Source: Portunus trituberculatus
Lineage: Eukaryota > Arthropoda > Malacostraca > Decapoda > Portunidae
NCBI RefSeq assembly: GCF_017591435.1
Contig: NC_059268.1
Location: 20,099,184 to 20,163,183, forward strand
Length of the DNA: 64,000 nt
Reading direction: 5' to 3'
Notes under the pieces: generated by a model
Database searches by the model: none
Told to the model about the DNA's origin: nothing
The model's input: only the letters and a program-made list of their open reading frames with translations
Translations under genes and position numbers: made by a program
Shown: positions 32,026-45,087 of the stretch, piece by piece
Layout: every line of letters starts with the position of its first letter
Numbering within the stretch: the stretch's first letter is position 1

Positions 32026-32579
32026 ATTGCCGAGAAAAGGAATAATAAAAATAGCTCAAAAATATACTAAATAAAGTATTAGAACTTCGACTTGCTTAAA
32101 CACAATTTCAAAGCCCACCAATTTCATTCAACTGAATCGATAACGTTTTTCAAAAATTATGACTATCATTTCGATATATCAAAACCTGGCAACTCGCCCT
32201 ATTAGAAAAATAATATTTAAAAATGACGTTGTTTACAATATTAACAGGACTACATATCATTCTTAAAGTCCACATCTTTAACTTCTCAGGAGCCTTGCAC
32301 ACTTTTCTCATGATAAACCATCTTTTGAAAACACAAACACTTCGCTACAACCTCAAATAAAAAATCACAGATAGCGGAGGTAAAAATTTTAGCGTATTTT
32401 GGCCCTCCCATTCAAGTCATAAACACCCTCTACATCACCGTACTTCACTCAACTCAAGCATGGAAGACACGTAAAACACTGCGAACTATCATTAGAAACC
32501 CTTAAAAGGCACTTGTGACTCGAAATAAATGAACTGAGACAAATATAAATAATAGTGGAAGTCGAGCATCTGGGACCGG

Positions 32580-32679
32580 CATTTTGGGCGGGAGCTGGTG
32601 ATGACGTCACAGCCTGGGGCTCGTGACGTCATGGGTAGGCCCGCTTCTTCTCACTGAGCCTCCATAGCACACAAATCAG
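32580..32679 (+). promoter_or_regulatory. Candidate promoter and non-coding first exon for NUDT2, with two CRE palindromes
   Basis: A GC box (GGGCGGG, 32586-32592) and two perfect CRE/ATF palindromes TGACGTCA (32602-32609 and 32624-32631) lie within 50 bp. About 50 bp downstream, CAG|GTAATT (exon end 32679) is a plausible 5' splice site. NUDT2 coding sequence begins right after an intron acceptor at 35580, so an upstream first exon is expected. The link between the two is inferred; it could instead be another gene's promoter. Confidence 0.4.
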
Positions 32680-33187
32680 GTAATTGCGGATATATCTCAA
32701 CAACTGACATGAAAGATTAGGCCTATGGGTCCACTTTGTGACCTGTCTGGCCTGTAATGAGTGAGAGATGAGGCAGATAATGGCTGAGAGAGAGGCGGCG
32801 GGTCAGGGGATCGGTTTGTTTACGTTTTCAAGATTTGAATTATTTGGTTTTATAAGTATGTGCAGGTGTTAGTTCACTGATATGTTGTCCTGGAGGTTAC
32901 CAACGTTAGGTTATGACATGGCACCACCGTGAAATGATGAGTTACACCAATATATTACTTACGTTAGCCAAAGACTGCTCGGCGGCGGCTGTCCGTGTCA
33001 CTAGCAGGCACCCACACTCCACTGTCCACTTTGTGTCCTCAACCATGTTTAAATAGTTAACCTCTGATTACTGAGAGGCTACACACACAATATTCTCTTC
33101 GCTACTATAGATATCACTATCTTCATCTCCACCACTCACTGTCCCTCACGGCCAGCGCCTTGTCCTGCCAAGTGCAGCGCGGCTCAC

Positions 33188-33520
33188 GGACTGGTGGGCA
33201 AGTTCCGGTACCAGTACCAGCCTTAACGGTACTGTACCGGTAAATAGCCGAAACGGTACTGAGCAAATTGTATACAGCGTGGAGGTGGCTCAAGGCGAGC
33301 GGTGATGGGTAAGACGGTAACATTGAGTCATTCTCACTCTCGGTACCGCTCCACACTGGTACCGACTGGCTGCCCTGGCGCGTCGGCGCGGTCTCGGTAG
33401 CTCGGCGAGACGCGTCTGTACTGGTACGACTGAATGTGCCGGCATCATTTCCGGTACCGCTTGACGCTTGTACCGTCTAGCGTCTGTGCCGGGACTCTGC
33501 TGCTTCCTACCGCTAAGAAT
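33188..33520. mobile_element. GGTACC/GGTACT-rich sequence with hAT-like tips
   Basis: Contains actggtgggcaagttccggt and gcggtgatgggtaagacggt tips and many ggtacc, ggtact and ggtaac motifs in both orientations, related to 29524-29590. Boundaries are uncertain. Confidence 0.4.
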
Positions 33521-33639
33521 GAATAATGTGTCGGCACCACACGGCGGATCGGTGGCCGGGACGGGTGGCGGTCTGGCGGACTGGCGTCTGGCGGTGCAGT
33601 AACACTGCAGTTGGCCGGCATTTTACCATTGCATTTCTA

Positions 33640-33827
<188 letters not shown>

Positions 33828-33834
33828 CATAGGA

Positions 33835-33950
33835 TTAAGTGTACGAATATTACAGACAAGCCCAAATTATCTCATCCCGCTTAGGAATCGAACGCGGGGC
33901 CTCTCAGTTGTGTGAGGAAGGTGTCAAGTCAACTGTCAGCATCCCTATAG
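33835..33950 (-). mobile_element. tRNA-like SINE fragment
   Basis: On the minus strand, B-box-like GCGTTCGATTCCTA followed by gcgggatgagataatttggg. Only the head end is recognisable. Confidence 0.35.
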
Positions 33951-34349
33951 ATTTGGTCATTCGTCCTTGACGGCTGAGGCCGTTAGGGTAGTTAGTGCCG
34001 TTATTTTTCATCAACCGTGGCATAGTGCTGCATCATTTTATGTCTGTCTGTCTCTGATATATATAATGCATTACCAAATTTTCATCATATTGATTATCTT
34101 CTTGTGTATGTAGTATGTATGTATGTATGCATGTATTCATGATAATAAAAACAAAATAATTGTGGTCAATGGTCAATACTCATTGATAACTGACTCAGTG
34201 ATACCACTCTTTCTTCAGTTTCCGGCCGCGTGGGACTCAGGCATGTAGATAGAAGCAATAGAAGGAAGAAACAAAGGAGGAGGACGAAGAAGAAAGTAGA
34301 AAGGACAGCAGAAGAGGAGAAAGAGTCAAGCCACAATATTTAGCTAAGC

Positions 34350-35210
34350 CTCCCTTGTAATGTTGCCGTTCTTTACATTGAATTTGGTGTCTTTTGGGTA
34401 TACTTTGGTTTTATGTGTGTTTATTAGTGTTGCAAGGTATTTTGGGTATAATTTGTGTATTTTCAGTGTATGTAAGATGTTTTTGAATATATATTACGTA
34501 TCGAGTGTGATGTGGAGATGTGTTTGAGTATTTAGGTGTGTTCTGAGTGTGTTTGTGGGCCTCTGTGAGAGGTTATATGGTATTTTGGGTTAATTTTGAG
34601 TGTTTTAAATGGTCCTGACGTGTGTGGAGGTGTTTTTGGTGTGTATTAGGTGTTTCTAGTGAGTTTTATGCATGTTTGGCGGCATTTTGAAGTGTTTCGA
34701 GAGTGTTGTGGGATATTATTGAGCGCCATAAACGGATTAGGTATGTGTGGGGTGTCTTGGATGTGTGCCGGGGTGGTTTTAGTGTATACTGGATGTTTCT
34801 AGTGAGTATGGGTGTATTTTGGGATATATTGAGGTGTTGCGTAGTGTTTTGGGTTAGTTTTGAATGTTTTGAGTGGTTTGAGGGTATGTTGGTTGTCTTG
34901 GGTATATGTGATGATGGTTGGGTGTATACTGGGCGTTTCTAGTGAGTTTTGGAATTGCTTTTTTGCTATTTTAAGTGTGTTTTAGGTTAGTTTTGAGTGT
35001 TTTAAGTGCTTTGGTTGTGTGTGGTATGTGTTTTGCAATGTGGGGATGGTTCTGGTGTATATTGTGTGTTTCTAGTGAGTTTGTTGATGTTTAGAGGTCT
35101 TGCATGGTGTTTTGAGGTTGATTTGGGTTAGTTCTCAGTGTTTTAAGAGATTTGGATGTGTGGGAGCCGTTTTGGTGTGTTTGGGAGTATGTGTTGGTCT
35201 CCTAAGTGTG
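34350..35210. repeat. Degenerate G/T-rich tandem array, unit about 133-143 bp
   Basis: The motif gtttctagtgagtttt recurs with starts near 34651, 34794, 34934 and 35067 (spacings 143, 140, 133); gggttagttttgagtgtttt recurs in phase. The plus strand has very little C. It lies in the putative NUDT2 first intron. Confidence 0.75.
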
Positions 35211-35590
35211 TTATTATGAAAGGTTTATTGTGTACAAGTGCATACATATATACATTGATATTTCCTTAGAACCATTCCTTACTGAGCCAGATTTCCTTAA
35301 ATTTCTCAAGATTTTTTACATTTCCTTAAAAATTTCCCTCTAGCACAAATTTCTTTAAAAGTTGAAATAATGTCCCTTGGTGCCACACTCTATACATTTC
35401 CTGGTGATCTTGTGCTTCATGAAGTCCCTTACAAGTGTCAAATGGGGTGCTTTTTTTGTACTAATATCTAGAGGCACTTGGATTTCATTGTATAGCATTA
35501 TCATTACCTTCACTGGCTGTATATACTGTAACTACCTAATGAGGCATTTTGGTCTTATTATTTTCAAATTATTCTCCCAGACAGAACAGC

Positions 35591-36564
35591 ATGAGTGGGG
35601 AGGTCAGAGCTGCTGGATTGATAATTTTCCGCAGAGCCACATCAGGAGTGGAGTACCTCCTGCTTCAGTCTTCTAGGAAGGAGGCACACTGGACACCACC
35701 CAAAGGTTTGTTGCTCACCATTATGTAACTATCATTCACTCCAGAAAAATGGATGGGAGATAGAAATAATGGTTTAATCTTGCATTAGAGAAGTGAACAT
35801 TATAATGGTCAGGTAAAAGCAAACCCACAGAAGGAAGGGAGGCAGTGAGCAAGATCAAAAGATTAGTTAATATGATAATAGGGTAGAAAATGGTAAAAGA
35901 GAACTGAAGACAGTCAGTTAGAGGAGAGAGGTTGACAAGATGAAATCCTTTTGATCCCTACTTGCTTGAGAGAGAGTGAGCCCAAAAACAGTTAAGACAA
36001 AATCCTCTTGATTCCAATGTGTTAAAAAGACAGAGAGGTTGAAGACAGTTAGGTTTAATTTGACCCCTGTTTACTTGCCTGAGTTATGTAACCAAGTTTT
36101 TTTCTCATGTGTTTAGGCCATGTGGATCCTGGCGAAAATGAACTGCAGGCTGCCTTTAGGGAAACGGAAGAGGAGGCAGGACTTCACGAGAAGGACATCG
36201 GAGTAATTGAAGGTTTTGAAAGTGTATTGAAGGTATGGTCTTTTATACATTTCATGGTATTTATAATGCTGTTTCATTTTAAGATAATTATCAGTATTCT
36301 TTGTAATATTTTCAGTAATAACAAGAAGTTTAAGATTGAATAGCAAAGCTGTTTCCTCAACAGTACAGAGTGAACAACAGACCCAAGACCGTGGTTTACT
36401 GGGCGGCTGAGCTGAAGAACACCACAGCATCAGTAGTCTTGTCTGACGAGCATGTGGATTACCGCTGGGCTGGACTGGCAGAGGCATGTGCTCTTGCTGC
36501 CTTCCCTGAGATGGTGTCTTCCCTCCAGAAATGTGATACTTTTCTTCAAGAGTATTTAAGCTAG
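35591..36564 (+). CDS. NUDT2: Bis(5'-nucleosyl)-tetraphosphatase (asymmetrical), Nudix hydrolase, complete, 3 coding exons
   Basis: Cleaves diadenosine tetraphosphate (Ap4A) to ATP and AMP, controlling this alarmone. Coding exons 35591-35705, 36117-36232 and 36364-36564 join in phase to 143 residues (human 147). The protein starts MSGEVRAAGLIIFRRA, close to the family N-terminus. The Nudix box at residues 39-61 fits G-x5-E-x7-R-E-x-x-E-E-x-G-hydrophobic (GHVDPGE...RETEEEAGL). The later segments NNRPKTVVYWAAEL and DYRWAGLAEA also match the Ap4A-hydrolase subfamily. An acceptor (ctcccag) lies 10 bases before the ATG, so a non-coding first exon must lie upstream; the candidate near 32645-32679 is listed separately. 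The 3' UTR may reach about 37540 and would then carry a SINE fragment. Confidence 0.95.
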
Positions 36565-36789
36565 TTAATTTTAATTATTTAGTGATATTGGACTTGTTGT
36601 AATGTAACCTTTTCACCGCAATATACCATTCACACCACAAGCAGCAATGCAAGAAATTTCTATAAGTATCTACGAGGAGGGACTTGAAAGAATATATTTT
36701 GCAATTTGTAGCCAGTACAATGTTTGGAAGTGACTGTAGAACAAGGAAAACATCCCAAAGTTGTTAGTGAACAAGGAAAGATGCATCAA

Positions 36790-37010
36790 ATGGTACTGAA
36801 AGGATTACAAGCCAAGGAGTCCCGAGATGCACAGGTTTGAATCCTGGCCACAGTTTGAGGTTAAGAAGGGCATCCACTTGCAGTAATAGTTCCCAAATGC
36901 CAAGACCAAAGTCCATCATTAGGAGGCAGACTTGAACAATGCCTACCACCACAAAAAGCAGTGGGACAAAACACAGCTGCTTGAGACCAACAACCTGTAC
37001 CACGTTTACC
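36790..37010. mobile_element. SINE-like fragment in the NUDT2 3' region
   Basis: Contains B-box-like aggtttgaatcctggccaca and ggttaagaagggcatccact, a sequence type common at retroposon ends. No clear boundaries. Confidence 0.4.
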
Positions 37011-37521
37011 AGTGAATAGGAAGTTCTGCATTTGAAGAGCTACTAACTAGTTAAGGGAATAATTGTCAGTGAGACCTGGTGTCTTGTTTTTAAGAATCAT
37101 TTTATTTTCATTTCATTTTCATTTCATGTTCATTTTTGCTGCTGTAACAAAGTTAGGAACCTGTTTACATTTTTTTTTTCTACATGCAACCCTAGAATAA
37201 TGTTGCTATGACCATCTTTGAGTTGAACAAGTATCAAATAATGATGAAAACAGTCAGTACATTGGATAACTAATAATTAATGTGCAAGGAGTGTATACAT
37301 CTAACAGTATGATTAAGAATTCTGGCCAGGCCAGAGAGATAGGTAGAGATGAGCAAAGTTGTATTAATATCTTTGTAATGATGCCAAACTTTCAGGCAGT
37401 GACTTGCCCTCCAGGTTGAGTATTGTAAAACTGTGTTAATGTACTTTTTGCCATTCTTTTTTATGAATCTAGTCCATGCATACTTTACTGTTCTAAATTT
37501 TAGCAATCCTAAAAGTAGCAA

Positions 37522-37527
37522 AATAAA
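37522..37527 (+). terminator. Candidate polyadenylation signal of NUDT2
   Basis: AATAAA on the plus strand about 960 bases after the NUDT2 stop. It is the clearest hexamer I saw in the downstream 1 kb. Confidence 0.3.
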
Positions 37528-38725
37528 ATGTGCCTTTGTTAAACTATGTATATAATTTCCATCCCTAACCCAATATAAAATTTATATCTATGATTACTAC
37601 TGAGTTGCCATTTAGTATAATATATGATATATACACTATATATAAAATCATGGAACTATATCTGTGGTAAAGTTAGTCACTTAAGTAAGTACAATATAAG
37701 GTGTGATCAAAACACATCAACAAAAAGCAGATACTAACAATAAAATTGACCTTCCACCACATTGTGCAGCAAAACACAGCCAGTTCCCTCGATTTCTGCC
37801 ATGACTGGAACACTTCAAATGCTGTTCCTTTAAATATATCACAAACAATCTGCTACCATTGTGCGCTTATGACAACGATTCATTGTTTATTATGCACAAG
37901 TCATTTCTTTTTTCATAAATAGTTGCCTTAACTTTCTTGATGACCTTAGTAATGTAGTGTCCTTTTAAAGTACGATTGCTCCTGAAGACACCTCATCTGC
38001 TTTACTGCTGTGTCTCCTTAGTTAATATCTCAATTCTGACAAAATGAGATGCTTTTGAGTCCATAATGAAGTCACAAGCAAGTATCAAATATGGTCACAA
38101 GAATGAATGTAACACCCCCTATTAGTGAAGCTGGGATCCTAAACATGACATACAAACTCCCTCAATGTTTACTCCTATATCCTCCCAACTCTTGCTGCCT
38201 CTTTACTTTGTATTAAGTTTCCAATTCTTCATCACACCTCACATTGCTACAACCATTCTACTCGAGCAGTATATATGAAATCATGCTTGGTTAGTACTAA
38301 TTTGTCACTTCAGAATATTTCCTTACGCTGTGTCCACACTGTTACCATATCCCATTTAATACACAAACTACCAAACTGGGGCACTATCTATAATTAAGTG
38401 CAATTTAACCCTCTCTTTTTGACGAGCAAATTACATACATCTTCTGGCATACTAAATTGCACACACACGCACACGCACACACACACAATGAAGTAAAGCT
38501 TTCATTCTAAGCTCATGTAAATTTTCTTTCTAATTCAATGTAGCATTTCTAAAAACATTATAGTTATCTCTCAAAAGGTGCTACATGCTCTTCTCACCAG
38601 AAGAATACTGTCAATATGTTATTCCCTGCACATTGTTAACAGGTGAGCATAGCAGGGTGGAGTTTTAGGAACTGAAGACATGCTCCTTTATATTCTCCCT
38701 CCTCCCACTAAAGAACATATTTAGA

Positions 38726-38822
38726 AGCACTTCTGCACCACACCTCCATTACTTTTATAAGCTCTAGTTGAAGTGGTCTTGGAAAATAGTCATGGTGAGA
38801 GAGCAAAGCATTTCTGAATATG
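38726..38822. mobile_element. Short family A element with both ends
   Basis: Starts agaagcacttctgcaccacacc and ends ggtgagagagcaaagcatttctgaata; the centre is deleted, leaving about 97 bp. Confidence 0.7.
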
Positions 38823-39394
38823 GGTCTGATACAGACAGATAGTCAACAATGGAGTCACTTTTATCAATAAATTACTACTTTGAATGATAGAGAAAAACGC
38901 TAAAAATAACATATCTGCAAAATATGATGATGAATCAACGTAAAGCAATAATAACAGTTATGCCTAGATATTATGATCAGAATCTGCTATACTTTTAAAA
39001 CCTCAAAATTATTCAAGGTGCACCAAGTATCAGACAAACACACTTCAACTTCTCCAGAACACAGCTTGATGATCCCCTTTAGAAAAATAAAAGAAAGATG
39101 ATAATCTCCAACTCTAACATTTTTTCCCAAATCATTAAAAAAAAAATTGTTAGTATTACTCATCCATATGAAAAAATAAAGCACACTGTACTAATTACAC
39201 AACAATTTAAGTATGCACACCTAGTTCTCATTACATGCGGAACTTTGAACATCTACAAAGTGAAGAAGAGAGAAGGATAAGATAGGAAGGTGTAAAGTTT
39301 GGTTACACAGCAAGAAGAAAAGAGTAACAGCCAGTTAAAAAGTCTAGAGTAAACAAACTATGGGGAAAGGATCAGAAGAAGGAAGACAGAGTGA

Positions 39395-39660
39395 GATGGA
39401 GGCATGGAATTATAGAAGAATTGCAAAGATTGAGAGTCATAGAGGAAGATGTAAGAGAAAAAAAAACCTGGGAGACATAAATGGTACCAACTCCTTACTC
39501 CAGGAAAGTTAACAAAGGAGATCATAGAACTATAGAGGGAATTATAGAAGAATTGAAAAAAAATTGGGAGTCATAGAGGAAGATGTAAGAGAAAAAAAAA
39601 CCTGGGAGACATAAATGGTGACAACTCTTTACTCCAGGGTGGTGAACAAAGGAGGAGATT
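39395..39660. repeat. 132-bp tandem duplication
   Basis: aattatagaagaattg starts at 39408 and 39540; both units contain tcatagaggaagatgtaaga and aaacctgggagacataaatg. Confidence 0.85.
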
Positions 39661-39930
39661 CTATGAAGCTCTGGTGTAGTGTGAACATGTAATTAGTTTT
39701 ATATTTCATGACTCAATTTTGACCTAACCCCCTTGTTAATCCAGACACTTTTCTTCCTAACAGTTCACCAATACAACACTACAATGCACCAGTAACATGA
39801 GAGAAGTATGGTGGAGGCATGGTGTGGAAGAAAGAGGAAGTGTCATTTGAGCCTTCAGATGGTGGTAGAGTAAGTAATTTTGAAGATTTTTGTTGCTGTT
39901 GTTTGGTGGGGGAAGTTTGATTTTGAACAT

Positions 39931-40060
39931 AGATTTCCTTATATAGTTCCTAAGGTCCTTGAGTGAAATGTTACCCCCTTTCCCACTGGGCTCCTAGATT
40001 TCCTTATAAGGTTCCTTAGGTCCTTGAGTGAAATGTTACCCTCTCATACTGGGCTCCTTA
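39931..40060. repeat. 65-bp tandem duplication
   Basis: agatttccttata starts at 39931 and 39996; both units contain tccttgagtgaaatgttacc. Confidence 0.85.
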
Positions 40061-40219
40061 TCTATCCTATATGTGAGCCGAGATAAATCTTTAGCCTACT
40101 CAAGAACCACATACCATGAATCCACATATAATGAGAAATAGGTGTAGTAAATACAGCACTAAGATATCCAACGTAAAGGGTCACAGGTCATCATGTAAGG
40201 CTGTGTTCCGGGTGAATTC

Positions 40220-43200
40220 CTATAGCACCAAGTGGAGATAATCGGCAACAAAAGTGCGCATTAGCTTGTTGAGACTTTCGATGGTTCCGTAGTGCAATGC
40301 ATCCTCTCGATCAGTGTTTTTGTGCCACACTTTAGGGAAAGGCACTGGAATCAAATGCAGCACTGGCACACCTGCAAGATCACCCACACATTAACCTCTT
40401 AATGCAACAGTAAGAGATCACTAAGATGAGTCATTGTTATGGTATATCTACTCATACTTGTAATTTTCTTGAACTCCAGAGAATACAGTTGTTGATTGAC
40501 ACAAAACTTTCATGGTCCCTGATATTTTTGCCTTTATGGAATGTGCTTAAGCAAAATAAGGTGTACTACAAGATTGATATGAATAATGGGAAAATTCAGC
40601 CCACAAAACTTAGTACAGACTGTTTGTAATGCCTCTTAATCAAGACTTCAATATTCTCTGTAACCGCAACTGACCACACAAGTGAATGTACACATGCCTC
40701 GCAGTTCATGCAAAACTTAAATTTATTTCTGTAAACTAATGAGTTGTATTATTAATATTTCAGTTCTTTCATTCAAGGAATCCTTTATGGTCCTCTAAAA
40801 TAAATTTGCATGTAATACCACAACTGATGTACATTAGTTATGTTTAAGACAAACAGGACTTTTAAAACTGTGACTGGTTAGAGAAAAGCCAAACAGGGCA
40901 GATGAAAACAACTCATTGTTGACTTACCTCGTTTTAAGAATGGAATGTGGTCATCCTGAATGCCAGCATTAAATAAGTCTCTATTTTGGAAGATATAATT
41001 CTTCCTGGCATGAAGGAGTTGCATCTCCCTCAGACGCCGTTCATAGGACACCAGACGCATGTACCACGGACTGGTCTCCTCAAAATAGTTGAAGAATCTA
41101 ACATCAGCAGTTCCCAAAAGATCAAGTAAAACAAACAAGTCCTGAAATAAATAAACAGTTTTATCAGAGGAGCTGTAAATCAATATTTTGAAACTTCATT
41201 CTAGAATATATAAAAGGTATTGCAAATCTAGCATGACAAACAAAACCTTTACTCAAGAACGAGAATCATTACCATCCGGTGAAGCTCGTTTGTGCCAACG
41301 GCATTGTTGGTGGGGTAAGCCCGACCCTCAAGGTTTGCAGCCATGTGCCGCGCACCATACAGCGAGTCTGTGTCTGACCAAAATCTGAATGCTTCTTCTC
41401 CATCAATGAAGATAAGTCGAATAGTCAGGTCTGATTGCTGAAAAGAGAGTGCATAATTTAATCTATTGAAATTTAAGAAGCATGGAGAAAGAAACACAGT
41501 GAAAGATGGATGCATACAAAGAATGACACTGAGAGTGTACAGTACTGTACATCTGTTGAAGCAACTCAAAATTATGTGAGTGCTGGAAGGCATCAGGCAC
41601 CAGTGTTAAAACAACTTGATGTTAAATTACAATGGAAAAATTGTAACTGATAATAAAAGTGCAGGCAAATTTTCAATCCACTCTGTGCTATTTCTTTTTT
41701 CTACCAAATCCTCTCATTTAGCAACCAATAAGTCACTCTTCACCTTTCCCTTCAGCTAAAAGTGAGAGAGGAATACTTACAACATTGGGAACAAATGACA
41801 CCTTATACTGACTTCCATTATCTGAACAACACTTGATTCTCCCCAATTGTCTCAGTGGCTGGAAAGGATATGACAGTTGCCTTAACCAGCTATGTCTGTC
41901 CCTTGGCCCACCACCACCTTGCCAAGTCACATTCACAGTTTTTGATGCAATTTTAAGCTTCCTCTGTAACATTTGCTTTTTCCTCTTGGTACAGCCTGGT
42001 GGAAGGTTTCTTTGGATATCTGGTTTCTTTCTTCTTTTAAATTCTGAGTTCATTTTCCTTCTTCTTCTAAATTTTGCCTTCAACTTCCTTCTTCTTCTCC
42101 TTCTAAATTTTGCCATCATTCTCCTTCTTGTATTCACCTTGGTCACTGTCTTCAAACACTATAAACAAAGCAACAACTTGGAACACCTCAAGACACCATC
42201 TCTTGGCTTGTACATTTCTACATTATCTCAAGTCTTTGCTTTAGGATTTCCTCAAGTATAGTTGATTTCTGGCCTCATTTACTTTTTTCATTCTTTCTTT
42301 TCTGGAGAGTTAGTTTGGAGTGGACCCATTAACCTATGACACATAACAAAATAATAAGTAAGAATCTAGTCATCTATACTCTATATCTAGGACACATAAC
42401 ATGATATTGACTTCCCACCTACAACACGACACATGATTAATAGCAAAATTTTTTAGTTTTCACATCCAGTTTCCCTATTCTGTTATGGCTAGGACAGTGC
42501 CTCCTGACAGAGGACTTTGTTTTGGCTTATGGGAACTGTTACCCAGAGTGGAAACCTTTCCTAATCTCAGACAGTGGCAAGGATTCAAACCCATGCGTTT
42601 GAGAACCTTGCAGCCTCCAAATCACACATGATCCCACTGTTTTTTTTATTTTTTATGTTATGGCCTATAGTGCCTGTAGGCATACTTGAAAAGTACATGA
42701 GGGAAGCCTTGTTAAGCTTCTACCCATTAGTGGCACAGGCAATTTTGCATAGTGGTACCATGGCAGCCCACAAATGATTAATAGCAAGTACAAAACAATC
42801 ATCTACTCACAATCTACAACATATAACTCACCATAATAACTAAGAACATACAACCTACTCACCAGTTTAGAGTGCTGACTGAGAGCTTCCCTCATGACGA
42901 AGGCAAGGTTTAGCAGCATAGCACAGGGAACAGCAGAGTCTGTGGCACCAACGAATTGCCCTTCACGGTCCAGCTTTGAGTCGTAGTGACACGCCAGGTT
43001 GAGGTGTCGAGGAGCATCAGGGTTCAGAGTGGCTATCACGTTGGTGAATGTCTTGCGACCCACAGGTGTGTTGCTGTCAAAACTGTCTTCCTCCACTGTC
43101 CATCCCAAGCTGTTCATAGTGTTCATGAGGTGCTGGAAGATATAAAAGCTTGTGTTGATGTATGCTATTATTAAAGCTTCTTGTATCATATCCAGATTGG

Positions 43201-43673
43201 AAAACAAGCGTCTACATTACACAAGAACATATGAAAATAAGAGAAGCAACATACATTATCATCTATCATCCTTATTCATCTCTCTCTCTCTGACCTTCCT
43301 TCACACTCCAAAATAAAAAATGTATCTTTCTACCTAATGTACACTTAATGCTACACTACAGTACAGTAACATACTAATACATGGGAACACACACACACAC
43401 ACACACCCAGTAGCTCAGTGGTTAGAGCACTGGCTTCACAAGCCAGAGGACCGGGGTTCGATTCCCCAGCCAGGTGGAGATATTTGGGTGTGTCTCCTTT
43501 CACGTGTAGCCCCTGTTCACCTAGCAGTGAGTAGGTACGGGATGTAAATCGAGGAGTTGTGACCTTGTTGTCCCGGTGTGTGGTGTGTGCCTGGTCTCAG
43601 GCCTATCCGAAGATCGGAAATAATGAGCTCTGAGCTCATTCCGTAGTCAGAGACTGCAGCAGATCAAACAGTG

Positions 43674-43711
<38 letters not shown>

Positions 43712-44056
43712 GATGATGGATATAGATGAGACACTATGAAATTACTCCCTCTTCTGTAAACCACAACTAGATAAACACACACACACAGAGACTGACCTGC
43801 CTAACTCTGGTGTGGCCTTCTGTGCCCACTACTCGAGGCACCAGGATGGGAGCCAGCATCTTCCTGAAGTGCTTCATGTCCTCCATCGCTGCAATTGTAC
43901 GAAGCTGCTCATTGCTCAGGCCGGAACCTTCATGCTCAAGCTGTAACAAGAACACAGTAACATAAGAACATGAACACTTGTGCACAAACTAATAATGTCA
44001 AGAAAAGAAATTAAGGGAAGGTTCAAAAAGTCATTAGGCATAGTATTGGAGGTCCT

Positions 44057-44109
<53 letters not shown>

Positions 44110-44141
44110 CGCAGTAGTAGTCGCAGTAGTAAAAGCTATGT

Positions 44142-44236
<95 letters not shown>

Positions 44237-45018
44237 GTAAATATGCCTAAGTAATGAACTCATGAAACATCCTGCCGCTCTCTCACACGCATTTCATGGG
44301 CCACGGAGCGATTCCGATTCCCTCTCTTGATAATATAGAAATCATGTTCATCTATCTACCTCAGTTTTACGTAGAAGGACCGTAAATACATCCTTGAAAA
44401 CCACATGTAACTTAATTCCACCAATACTATTTTAAAAAGCAATAAAATTGACGTTAATATGACACTACTAAAACCATAAAATATACCCTCTGAAAAACGA
44501 GTACTCAATTATACCCTTTTGAAAATAGGTACCTGTGGTTAAGTCGAGCGCACATCAACTCGAGCGGCATACCGTCTGAAAATACAGGAGGCATGGCGCA
44601 GAGATATTTCAGAATACGAGCCAACATTCCACAAATGAGGTTTGAAGATGTAAAAAAAAAAAAAAAAAAAAAAATTAATAATAATAATAATAAATAAATA
44701 AATAAAAAAAAAAAAAATGAAATGTCAAATGAATGGCAGTCTGGGCATGGTAAAAAGACTGATGGACAGGTAATTAGAGAAACGAGATGATGTTTCGCTC
44801 GAGTGGCTGGCGCTTGCATCTCTCTCTCTCTCTCTTAATTTCGACCTCCAATACAGAACAGCAGGAGACTTACTGACTCTGCTGGAAGTTGCTATATACT
44901 CCACGGGGTTCACGGGACGGCAAGTGGTGATAATGGCCCAAGTTGCTCTCTGGGAACCATTATGAAACACTTCTGCGCCACACCAGTGACACCACTGCTT
45001 TCAAGACTCGAGTTGAAG

Positions 45019-45087
<69 letters not shown>

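Larger units (their letters stand above)
37600..40200. other. Region between NUDT2 and QPCT without a recognised gene
   Basis: AT-rich. It holds a family A copy (38726-38822), a 132-bp direct duplication (39395-39660) and a 65-bp direct duplication (39931-40060). Part may be QPCT 3' UTR. Confidence 0.6.

Noticed and set aside
36113..36487. 124-codon minus-strand frame across NUDT2
   Set aside because: Antisense shadow of NUDT2 exons 2 and 3 and their intron.
41733..42155. Arg/Lys-rich 140-codon frame on the minus strand
   Set aside because: It lies in QPCT intron 3 and derives from a pyrimidine-rich tandem repeat.
43409..43475. Possible functional tRNA-Val gene
   Set aside because: It has A and B boxes and a CAC loop but no paired acceptor stem, and it continues into a repeated SINE body with a CA tail.
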